A stretch of 64,000 nt of DNA from Gordionus sp. m RMFG-2023 (taxonomy: Eukaryota; Nematomorpha; Gordioida; Chordodea; Parachordodidae): the NCBI RefSeq assembly GCF_954871325.1, contig NC_088775.1, positions 90,154,805-90,218,804 on the forward strand. Direction: 5' to 3'. The notes beneath the pieces were generated by a model. The model saw only the letters and a list, made by a program, of their open reading frames with translations. It did not search any database and had not been told where the DNA came from. Shown here piece by piece: positions 48,701 through 58,615 of this stretch. Positions within the stretch are counted from its first letter, which is position 1. Every line of letters starts with the position of its first letter. Made by a program: the position numbers and the translations under genes.

Positions 48701-50751
48701 GTATCTAACAAGTAGCTCAATGAGTTTTCGCTATATGGAAGGTTTAGTTTATATTCATTACCAATTTTTATAAGTATCTTACTAGTATTGTAAGCCAAAA
48801 TACTTTTATTTTTTGAAATTATTGTATTTAGCTTAAGGCTTTTATGTCTTTAAAAAAAATACATATAAATATGATAAAAATAATTATAAGATATAATTAT
48901 TTTCCCCTTTTAAAACTTAATTATTCAATAATTTTTTTAATATGCTTATAAATTCAAAAACAGAAATTTAAAATTAATCTGATAATGAATTTATTAGTTG
49001 ACGAGATAAAAAAAAAGATATAATCATTATTAAGACCATCATTTTATCAAGTCCAATTTTTATATATTACTTATAAAGAAAAAATTTAATAAAAAGTATG
49101 AGTAGTTTGGAAGTTCAGGTTCAATGCTAAATTATCTGGAACGCACAGTGTGAAAACTCTGTACATTCCGAAAAACACTTCTGGTCATGAAGATTAATTC
49201 TTTAGAAATGCATTACATTGAACTTGCTTCACTGAAAGATACTTAGACGGAATTATGAAAAGCGATTTTTCAATGGCGTCTACTACAGCCAATGACATTG
49301 AATACAATCGACTTCAAATATTAAAGAGAAACAATGATTGGTTTAAAAATTCTTTTAAAAAAATAAATAGGGTTCAAAATCAAACATATTTCAAATTAAG
49401 TATGAATGAATGCGATAATATTTCCTATTTTGTTTTTTTTAACCTTTGAAAAATCGGCCGATATAAAGCCTTGATGCAATCCGTAGTAAACGGAAAGCGG
49501 AATCAAAAGTAGTTGCCTAGGATCCCGCATCTGATTTAAGGTGGACAGGCACATAGTCGAAACGGAATTATCTCTTTCGATACCTTTTTTTAGAGTGGCA
49601 GGGGATGGGGATCAAAATTATTTTAAATTATTTTTTCTATCTTCTACCTTGGTCCGGGTTCTCAATTTTTTTTATAAAGCCGCGTTCAAATCACCCTTCA
49701 TAATTAAATTGGTTAAGAGGTAAATTCTCACTTTTAACAAGGCAAGCGTAAAAACGCGGCGGAAAAGTGGACCATGGTCAAATTTTTTTTGATAAAATTA
49801 TAAATTTTAAATACCGTTCTCATCTTTAACAGATTCTCTCGGTAGATTATCCACAAAAATGGCGACTACCAATAGAGCGGAAAGGGACACCGCGGTATAT
49901 ACGGCGTATAGGGTGTACATTTTAGCCAAGGAGGGCTTGAAAATGGAAGCCTCCGTTTCGTAATTGAAGCAAAAGGCCGATCCGCAGTTGATAGAATGGT
50001 TAAAGATACTATAGTTGTCGCGCGATTTAGTTACGATATCGCTCCTTAACGTGAGCGAAGAAATTAATTGGCCGAATACCATACCGGTGTTATAAAACGT
50101 AAAAAAAATTCCGAACAAGAAGGGCGCCATATTCCCCGCTTGCTCGCTATTTTCGATTGTCCGCGTTCCTATTTCGCCAATTTTCATCGTAAATTTTTTA
50201 CAATTTACCATGGTACCAACGGAGTTGGAAGGCGGCTGCGGCGTGGATATAACGGATATATCTACTCGATTTTTGTCATTCTTCTCCTCGTTTCCTGAAA
50301 CGGGCTTGGAAAGCAGCTTGCTCATAGAAGTTACGTAGACCGATTGGGATATCCACAGGGGACCAGCTGCCAGTCCCAATAGAACCGACGTTGGGAAAAG
50401 CGTGTACCAGGCCGGTTTAAAATTGACGGCCACGAAACTGGTATACATGAACATGCACAAGACCATGGTCCATTTGATAGTTAGGTATGATATGAGCAAT
50501 TTCGGTAAAAATAGACCAGAACAGATGAAAAATCCGTATATTATGCACATCGAGGTGGATCCCAGTTCTCTATAAGCATTTACGCTTGTCTGAAGGGTGG
50601 ATAGAGCTTGGAAGACCGAGAATAGCAGGAAAAACGAAATGCCGAGAGCTACGAGGTTCTTGTAAGATTTCCATTTTAAGGATTTTTCGGTGGTGCCGGT
50701 CGCGATTCTAGCAGCTGTTCGGGACGATAATTTTATTTTATAACTTTTCAT
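45785..50751 (-). CDS. UNC-93-like major-facilitator membrane protein, first intact copy (four exons)
   Basis: Exons on the minus strand: 50751-49815, 49583-49444, 48216-47943, 46005-45785; 1,572 nt, 523 residues. The joins keep frame and match those of the second intact copy. Exon 1 begins MKSYKIKLSSRTAARIATG. It carries the UNC-93 pattern LSTLQTSV, GSTSMCIIYGFF, AWYTLFPTSVLLGLAAGPLW and SQSVYVTS, then a hydrophilic loop (about 145-205) and helices near 211-235 and 285-300. Exon 2 gives LNQMRDPRQLLLIPLSVYYG, exon 3 YVTCYYGVAYLGFVMMVYGG and later CQPQISG. Exon 4 has NPEPAFANHRLWESVG and a last helix before KRKSRDNQHI. About 12 helices are expected. The family belongs to the MFS fold; C. elegans UNC-93 regulates a two-pore potassium channel and UNC93B1 traffics Toll-like receptors. 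The pattern is closest to UNC93A, whose role is unsettled. Confidence 0.92.
46152..46310. mobile_element. MITE1 copy in the UNC-93 intron
   Basis: Starts TAGTGTTGTTAAAATGGC and ends TTTTTTAACAATGTTA, with ATATTAAGCAAGGCGGAAG inside. It lies in the third intron (46006-47942). Confidence 0.7.
46325..46615 (+). repeat. two-copy tandem repeat, offset about 173 bp, in the UNC-93 intron
   Basis: Shared phrases are CTGTCGAAAATATTTTGAC/CTGTCAAAAATATTTTGAC and GCTAAACTTAGCGATATAG/GCTAAACTTAAGTGATATAG. Confidence 0.65.
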
Positions 50752-51355
50752 CTTTTTTATTTTCTCTCTCTAGGTAAATTAGGTAATAAGGAAATTGTCT
50801 AAAAAAAAATATACAAGTTAGTTGTTAAACAAAGAGTAAGGAAGTTTCTAAATTAAGGAAAAATGTGAAAATAATTATAAATTCGCATTCATTTATTAAA
50901 TAATAATATTGTGATATAACAAAACAAGCAAAAAATAAATACTTATATAAACATCACCTTATAACATTTTATCTGTGATCAAGATAATCATTTTCAAATT
51001 AAAGTTAATAAAATGATATCTAAAAAATAATAATAAATTAAAATATTTTCGCAAGAATTTTTTATATCTTTAATGGCTTTCTTTTCATAAAATTTTTTTA
51101 TTTAATATCATTTTGTTTTTTCTAAAAAAAAAGTACCTTAAATTTTAACGATATTGGAAAATGGCAGTTAAATTAGTTTGATTGCTTTGACAAGGTAAGG
51201 GAAAATTCTAATCGGATTCTGGATATAGCACAAACTTATTTGTCATGAGTGAAAGATTTTAAATATAAAGAGAAGATATTTTGCCTAAATTAGGGTGTCT
51301 CTGAAGGCAGCAAGTTGAACGAACAAAATTAAGCATTCAAATGTGCCAAGCAGTG
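50752..51355. other. upstream region of the first UNC-93 gene
   Basis: AT-rich sequence with no gene. The 5' leader next to the ATG contains AGAGAGAAAATAAAA; a GAGAAAAGAA-type phrase also precedes the start codon of the other two copies and may be a remnant of a shared promoter. No TATA box could be assigned. Confidence 0.4.
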
Positions 51356-51556
51356 TAGTGTTGTTAGACGGCTCGACTCATTATTTCCCCCAGCAGAGAA
51401 ATATTATGCAAGCCTAAAGATTTTGCTCAAAGATGGCACATAGGATTAAATATCTATCGGAGAAATCTCGATCACTTAGCTAATATTTTCCTGGCTATAA
51501 TTGTTGATTTAGCCGTTTTTAAAAATCCGCTCAAACCGAGCCGTTTAACAACACTC
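51356..51556. mobile_element. MITE1 copy
   Basis: Starts TAGTGTTGTTAGACGGCTCG and ends AACCGAGCCGTTTAACAACA plus CT; centre AAAGATTTTGCTCAAAGATG. No clear target duplication. Confidence 0.8.
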
Positions 51557-52227
51557 AGCTGATAAACCTCAACAGTGAATCCCTCTAAAAATTTTCTATT
51601 AATTTAATTTCTTCAATTGATGATATTTTTGGTAGATACCAGGATAAATTGGCTTAGATAAAAATTTTTTAAAAATAAAAATATATAATATAATATTTCT
51701 CGGATAATATTTCGCTAAAAAATAGGGGGGGGGGCGATACCTTCTTGCTTTATTTTTTTTAATGTTTAGAGTTTGCTAAACTATAAATTTTATACATATA
51801 ATATTTAAAAAATTCATTTAAAATTGATTTCCTATTTAAATAAAGCCAATAGACATTTGTCCCATCGTACCCCGGGCTTGGGGCAAATCCGGACCATAGA
51901 TGATTATTGTTAAAATTCGTTCGGAGAAGCAAAAAAAAACAAATTCTCGAGGCAAAAATAATTTCAGCATAGCCAAATCAAATAGTTTGTTTTTTTTGCG
52001 AAAATTTCTTATTTACATAATTTTATAGCAAGAATTAAAAAAAAATGTCAAAAAATTACTGCCGTCTCCTCTAGTCAATTATATTTTATTTTCTACAATA
52101 TCCATATATACACTGTGAAAAATATAACTCTACAGTTTTGGAAATTTTATTACCTTATAAATACTTCTTTTTTTAACAGATGTTTAATTATTAGATATTA
52201 GACAAAATTTTATATATTAACTTTTTA

Positions 52228-52377
52228 AAAACGGCTAACTCACAATATTTTAGCCAGGAAAAAAAATTTCCTAAGGATTCGCTAATAGATGTCTAAACTT
52301 TTGTTCCTTCTACAAGCAATATCTTCAGGCTTTGCTTATGAGTATTCTGGACGAATAACGAGTCGTTTAACAACACT
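52228..52377. mobile_element. MITE1 copy lacking its left end
   Basis: Begins inside the left arm (AAAACGGCTAACTCACAATA) and ends GAGTCGTTTAACAACACTA. Confidence 0.7.
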
Positions 52378-52630
52378 AATTAACACCAATAAAAATATTC
52401 ATTTCATTCCTGATTCTTTTATACGATTCAATTATACCTGACATATTATTCTACAAATTTTTTTTTCCATATTATCAATTCCCCCCCCCCTCCCCCTCTT
52501 TAAGTAGTGACTATAGGTATTATATCGAAGAACCACATAATAAATTTATTAATTTGAGATTATGTCATAGAAGTTTATAATATCCCTACCCAACCAAGTT
52601 ATGCGGTTATTGGTATGGAGACAATGTGCT

Positions 52631-52802
52631 TAGTATTGTAAAACGGCTATCTTAACCCCTAAGGAGATTTTGATAATATATGGATAGACCTTTTGTTCTT
52701 TCTATGAGCAAAATCTTTAGTCTTGCGTAATATTTTCTGGATGAAGCACTGAGTTAGCCGTTTTTTAAAAATCAGCTCACAACGATCTCTTTAACAACAC
52801 TT
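52631..52802. mobile_element. MITE1 copy
   Basis: Starts TAGTATTGTAAAACGGCTA and ends CTCTTTAACAACACTT, with GAGTTAGCCGTTTTTTAAAA as right inner arm; part of the left arm is deleted. A C-run and T-run at about 52,483-52,500 lie just outside. Confidence 0.7.
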
Positions 52803-53062
52803 ATGAGTTTCGATTAAAATCTATTTCATTAAATGACTTTAAAGGAGCAAATAGAAGGAATTTACCACCCCCTATTCACCGCGGCTCGAAATCAAATTAT
52901 AAAAATTTATTTGGAAATTTCGAAAAAATACAAGAAATAAATCGTTCATAATGTAAGTATAAGCTCAATTCTTTAAATAAATTTATTTACTAAATAACGA
53001 TTTTTCCAATTATATTAAAAAACATTAACACACTCTTTGGAGATTAGATTGTTTTTAAGAAC

Positions 53063-53401
53063 CAGTGACATATATAATACCTAAACCTTGACGATTCATT
53101 CGTTAAAGCATTTTTAAATGTCGTTAAAAGCAAATCAGCTGGGCCCGCCATTTTGGTAACACGTGTAGTAATTATACTCATGTTAAAAACTATTATTAAA
53201 TTGATAGCTTGCTTCCTCATTATCTCGATGATCCGGTAATTCTTTAATAAAGTTTGCATCAGATATATGAATAAATTAGGCTCCTCGTTTTAAAATTTTA
53301 ATAATGATTAGTGTAACCAAGATGGTGTCTCCAGCTGATTTGCATTGATGTACACTTTTAATGAATGAATCGTCAGTCTAGGTATTATATATATGTCATT
53401 G
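53063..53401. mobile_element. full MITE3 copy with imperfect 8-bp target duplication
   Basis: A 339-bp palindrome from CAGTGACATATATAATACC to GGTATTATATATATGTCATT and G. Flanks are TTAAGAAC (53,055-53,062) and CTAGGAAC (53,402-53,409), 6 of 8 identical. The CAGTG start and 8-bp duplication again point to hAT. Confidence 0.75.
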
Positions 53402-53985
53402 CTAGGAACAGAGAACGAATTATGGTTAATTTATAAAAGAATATAAATATTATATTCAAATTTTATATTTTGAGGGATTGTAATTTTGAAGAAATAATTT
53501 TTTTATAGAAATAAAATATAATTGGCAATCACTGTTTTGTCATATAATCATTGTCGCTCGCATTTGATTGGATATTGCATAAGACGCTAAAATTGGAAAG
53601 GTTTAATGGTAAAGCGTTGGAGGAAGCGTTTTTTTTCGGTTAATCATTTCTTAATTTTCTGAGAATATAAAAAAAAATAACAAAACATATGCTTAGGGGG
53701 GATGAAACAGAAAATGACCCAAGAGTAATAACAAAAAAAAATGTAATATAAATGAATTATAAATTGAATTTCATTTTTTTTTTAAATTTATAACATCGGC
53801 GACGCCATCGTTTCCACCGAATAATTTGGCATGCCAATCAAAAAACACATGGGATGATGAACGTTACTGACAAGTCAAAGGTATAACATTCTTTAAATAA
53901 CACAATCTAATTTTGCTAAATACCGACCAATATGTATTGTAACGTGTAATAAGACCATCTCATTATCCAATATATATTATTACGG
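53402..53985. other. AT-rich stretch without gene
   Basis: Nothing recognised between the MITE3 copy and the SINE. Confidence 0.5.
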
Positions 53986-53989
53986 TATC

Positions 53990-54365
53990 AGGTGGTCGAG
54001 TCCGACCTCGTGTATATCGTGCTCCTAAGGATGGAACCATTCAAATTGGATTAAACATGTTCTTTGCTGGAATTTGAACCTAGAACATCAGATCTCCCAC
54101 CACTAGTGTTGTTAAACAGCTCGTTTTGAGCTGATTTTTAAAAACGGCTAACTCAATACCTCATCCAAAAAAATATTACCCAAGCCTGAAGATTTTGCTC
54201 ATAGAAGGAACAAATGTATAGACATATATTTTCGAAATCTTGAGACTTAGGCAATATTTTTCTGGCTAAAATATTGAGTTAGCCGTTTTTAAAAATCGGC
54301 TCAAAACGAGCCGTTTAACAACACTACCCACCACCAATTGAATAGCACACGATCAACATTCAAAT
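53990..54365 (-). mobile_element. tRNA-derived SINE interrupted by MITE1
   Basis: On the minus strand, GTGTGCTATTCAATTGGTGG (A-box side, about 54,345) and the B box GGTTCAAATTCC (54,080-54,069) are split by the MITE1 copy at 54,104-54,326. Removing the insertion and one target duplication gives a normal A-to-B spacing. The body continues through CAAAGAACATGTTTAATCC to about 53,990. It is a different SINE family from the one at 2.7 kb. Confidence 0.55.
54104..54326. mobile_element. reference MITE1 copy with perfect 8-bp target duplication
   Basis: A 223-bp near-perfect palindrome from TAGTGTTGTTAAACAGCTCG to CGAGCCGTTTAACAACACTA. It is flanked by CCCACCAC on both sides (54,096-54,103 and 54,327-54,334). 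The ends fit the hAT YAGNG rule. It has no coding capacity. Best-preserved copy of the family in the window. Confidence 0.92.
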
Positions 54366-54998
54366 ACTAATTTACAGAAATTAAGCATCTCGTATTATAA
54401 AACGAGTAAAAACAAATTCGAACACTAAAATGATTAATCTAGATAACTATGAAAATAAATGTTTTTTGCATTATTTTTTTATTTTAAAATAATTAAATAT
54501 TTACTTTATGCTTCCAGTTGGAATACCCGCCATTTTATAAGTCCAAAATTGAAAGTTTGGGGAGATTCAATGCTATTGTTTGTCCCCAAACGTGAGGCGA
54601 AAATAATGAAAAAACATTTCTTTTTCTAAGACTAAGGGAGATAACATATTACAAATTCAAATCTCATTGCTGATCAAAAAATTTCTAATATGAATTAATG
54701 AATGTCGTTTTTTTTGGTGGCTAATATCTTAAGTTATAAACTGATTCTCTGAAATCGCCTTCGCGGTTTTGCGATCCGCTAAGATTATCCATGTAAGATA
54801 GCAGAAGCGTAGCGTATTGGCATATAAATTATATTGGGGTTATAATAACATTTAAAAAAATTATTACGTTATGCTTATGGTTGAAAGCGAGCGGGAAGAG
54901 CTGTTAAAGTAACTCGATACAAAAATGGCAGTATAAATTTTATAGATACACGTTTATTAAAAAAAGTAATCTGTATCTAGAGAGAAAAGAATTTTTAC
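54366..54998. other. region upstream of the broken UNC-93 copy
   Basis: No gene. A small inverted pair (TTTGGGGA/TCCCCAAA, about 54,556-54,592) is present. The phrase AGAGAGAAAAGAATTT just before the ATG resembles the leader of the 61.8-kb paralog. Confidence 0.4.
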
Positions 54999-55555
54999 AT
55001 GGAATTATTATCTCAAACGTCGGCTGGAAATGTCACCAGCCCCACTACAAAACCCTCAAAATGGAGAGCCTACAAAAACCTGATAGCACTCAGCGCGTCA
55101 TATTTCACCCTATTCTCGGCTTCCTCTCTACCCTCCTCACTAGCACATACACTTACAAGGGGCTCGGTTCTACTTCGATGTGCATAATATACACCTTCTT
55201 TGTCGTTTCTTGCCTATTTTTACCAGAATTGCTCATACCCTATCTAATTATAAAATGAACGATCGTATTATCCATGGTTATATACGTCAGTTTCTTGGCG
55301 GCTAATTTCGTGCCCGCCTGGTACACCCTATTTCCGACTTCGGCTCTCTTAGGACTCGCCGCTGGTCCCCTGGGGTTGCCTAATCGGTTTACATAACTTC
55401 TCTGAGCAAAATACACTGGCAATGCGTCATCTCCTCAACATATTATCGAAAAACGAACAGATGCTTCAAAATCCACGATTTCTTCCGAAAATAAAGAAAG
55501 TGAAGTAATGGGAACGGGATCAGATCCTGTATCGTCTATAGCCACATTAATGTTT
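54999..55555 (+). pseudogene. broken, truncated UNC-93-like copy
   Basis: It starts MELLSQTSAGNVTS, closest to the 61.8-kb paralog (MEEILSQTSAGNATN), and continues through KWRAYKNLIALSASYF, LGSTSMCIIYTFFVVSCLFL, AWYTLFPTSALLGLAAGPL and EKRTDASKSTISSENKESE to SSIATLMFV. The frame shifts near 55,130. A tryptophan codon in IKWTIVLSM has become a stop (55,256-55,258), and a second frame change and small deletion lie near 55,370-55,390. The copy ends at 55,555 in a MITE3 fragment, so everything after the first third of the family fold plus the loop is missing. It lies opposite in strand to the two live copies and between them. Confidence 0.88.
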
Positions 55556-55812
55556 GTCGTTTTACACAAATCATTATTAAAATTTTATAACGAGAGCCTA
55601 ATTTATTCCTATATCTGATGCAGCAAACTTTATTAAAGAAATACCGGATCATCAAGATAATAAGGAAGCAAGTTATCAATTCAATAGTAGTTTTTAACAT
55701 GAGAATAATTACTGTATGTATTACCAAAATGGCGGGTCAAGCTGATTTGCTTTTCACGACGCTTAAAAATGCATTTTAATGAATGAATCGTCAGTCTAGG
55801 TATTATACATGT
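55556..55812. mobile_element. partial MITE3 abutting the broken UNC-93 copy
   Basis: Contains ACGAGAGCCTAATTTATTCC, GGAAGCAAGTTATCAATTC, CCAAAATGGCGGGTCAAGC and the terminus ATCGTCAGTCTAGGTATTAT. The left arm is missing at the junction with the pseudogene. Confidence 0.7.
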
Positions 55813-56044
55813 TATTGATATATTCTTTTGTGTATTTTATAGTGATGTGTTAAATTAAGTGAATAGATATAACAAATATCATAATACTTTCAAATTTTTA
55901 TCATTACCCTTAATTCGCAATTTCTTTTTTAATATAATATATAGTATATACTGAATCACGCAAAAAAAATACCCCGGTCAGGCCGGCCGTATATTTTAGT
56001 ATTTTTTTAATTTATATGAAAAATACTAAAATTAATATAAATTA

Positions 56045-56175
56045 GAAGTTAGTTCTAAAGTTCATGGCAAAATTGGCCGAAATTTATAGGGAAAATACTC
56101 TACTTATATGCTAGAATACATTTCCGGTTAAATCGGATTTTAAGATTTTTTAAATAGCCCTCGGTAAAGGATTTA
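56045..56175. mobile_element. MITE2 half-copy
   Basis: Right arm: AGTTCATGGCAAAATTGGCC, TTATAGGGAAAATACTC, TTTCCGGTTAAATCGG and GGTAAAGGATTTAAAATC. Confidence 0.55.
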
Positions 56176-56521
56176 AAATCAAGAGATTCCGAATTCCCAT
56201 ACGACAATATATATAATTTATTAATCATAAGATCTAAATCTATACTTTACTAAATAAAAATACGCTATCCAATAAATGAATTAATAATTTGTTGTATAAA
56301 TAGCTAACTATATATATATATATATAATTAATAGGTTAAGAATATGGATTATTTGTAATCTTTCGAGTATATATATATATGTATATAGAAATTCGGTTTA
56401 ACGCATTTCTGCCAAGAAAAACATAGAATGTTGGGTTTGACACACTATTACAATGTTTTAGTTTTGTCATTTAGTATTTGTTATTATTATTTGATAGAAT
56501 CTTCATTTACACCTTATAGAA

Positions 56522-58537
56522 TCATCTCATAATCCTCTTTTTGATTCTAGTTTCCAAAATAACGTAAGAGACAGTAGCCAAGGCTAAGATGATTGACAAG
56601 AATATGAGTTTCGATTTCATGCATAGGACCTCGTGATAGCTGAAACTTATTATCATTCCCACCGATTCCCATAATCTGTGATTGGCAAATGCCGGTTCAG
56701 GGTTCTCTTGAAATATCGTGCTGTATAAACCTTATATATATATTTTTTTAAAAAATGATTATAAATTAACAGCTGATTTAGGAAGGAAAAGAATAAAATT
56801 GAAATTGGAGATGTACAGGTCCATATTACCCCGGGTTTAATGAGTTGTCCTTAAATCGGTTTCTGTTTGGTCTATGGTTTTAAAATGCCCAACCAAACAA
56901 TTTTAAATTTGAACTCGGGTTTGGGTTCACATCCTTGGGTACACCTAACTCTAAGATAATAAAGAATTTAAATTAATTTTAAGGGTAACTACATATTTCT
57001 AGCTAAAAGCAAATGAAAATGTATCGATCTCGATCTTATTTTTTGAAAAAAAATGTATCTACAAAAAAAACAATATATGTGTATATCCATCTATTATACC
57101 ATTGATTTGTGGCTGAAAAATGCCAAAAAAGAATCCCAATAGACCCGCTACCACGAATATCAGATAGAAGTGGCTAACGAAAGCTTGTTTGGCGAAGGCC
57201 AAAATGACAAAAATTATAGAGTGGGTTATAGCGGCGACTAAAAACAGTGACCAGCACGGTAGCCTCTTACTGAGGTAACCTGAGACGGGGCAAAATACAG
57301 CGCTAACCGCCCCGTACACCATCATGACGTATCCGACGTATTCCACTCCGTAATAACAGGTTACGTAGGCCTTTGCGAGTAGGACAAAAGAGAAAAAAAT
57401 ATAAAATAAATGATAAATTTTATTATTCTCATAAATTTATTCTATCTAGCTCTAGTCGCCATGATTAATTTTGGGAAGTTGAGTGGGGGAGATATCCCCT
57501 AATCTTTCTTTTACTAGTCTTCAAGACAATTTGCCGAGATTTTTCAAATTTAAAATGCTATACCGGCTGATTTCACCCCAAGACGACATGTGCCTATTAT
57601 AAAATATCCGAAAACAATACTACCGGATCAGATTGATATTTTTTTTTTTAGAAAATCGCAATGATCCGATTTTTATTCTCTAAATTGTCAGTTATTGGCA
57701 CCTATCGGATATTGCTTCTCTCTACTAGAAAAAAAAATCTCTTGATAATTTTACAAACAAAAAGCTTTTGAAAATGACTTGCTCGTGATATTGAAAACGA
57801 ACAATTTAAACCTTGAATTCACAGTTAGCGCTACGCGGCGAAGAATACAAAAACGCGGCGTTTTCGCGTTAACTATAAATTCAGGGCCAAGGAGAAGGCG
57901 CTAACCGAACAGTAGAAATTTCGGATACGGTTTTTTCCTATTATATCGAATATTTACAGTTTTATTTAGGTTAAAAAAAATAGTTTTTGACGATATTAAT
58001 AAGTCTTAAATCATAAATGTAAAAGGTAGGCAAAATAAATATATATTTTTCATCAAGGTTTTATACCTTTTTTTAAAAATATAATTATAATCATTTTGAA
58101 TATTTGCATATTTGGCTGTTATATTTTTTTAATATATAAGATTGATTTCAATTTTTTAAAACACACAAATTTAACATAAAATTTATATTATTTATTTACA
58201 AAAAAAAACCTTTAAAATTCGGGAGAAATAATTATAAAGTTTATAATAAAATGAATATTAATTTTGATAAACGCTTCCCCTATCCGCCATCATTTGTTAT
58301 TATTACAAAAAAAAAATAATTAGGATACGACGCCTCGCCTTATCAAAGGCAGTGTTGTTAAGCGGCTCGATTTGAGTCGGTTTTTAAGAACGGCTAACTC
58401 AATATTTTAACCGAATAAAATATTATGCGAGCTCTAAGGATTTTGCCTCATAAGAATGACACAAAGGTTTGGAACATCTACTATGACAGTGCCTTGAAAT
58501 TTTGTTTAAAATTCAATCCAATTAAAAATATCTATAT

Positions 58538-58615
<78 letters not shown>

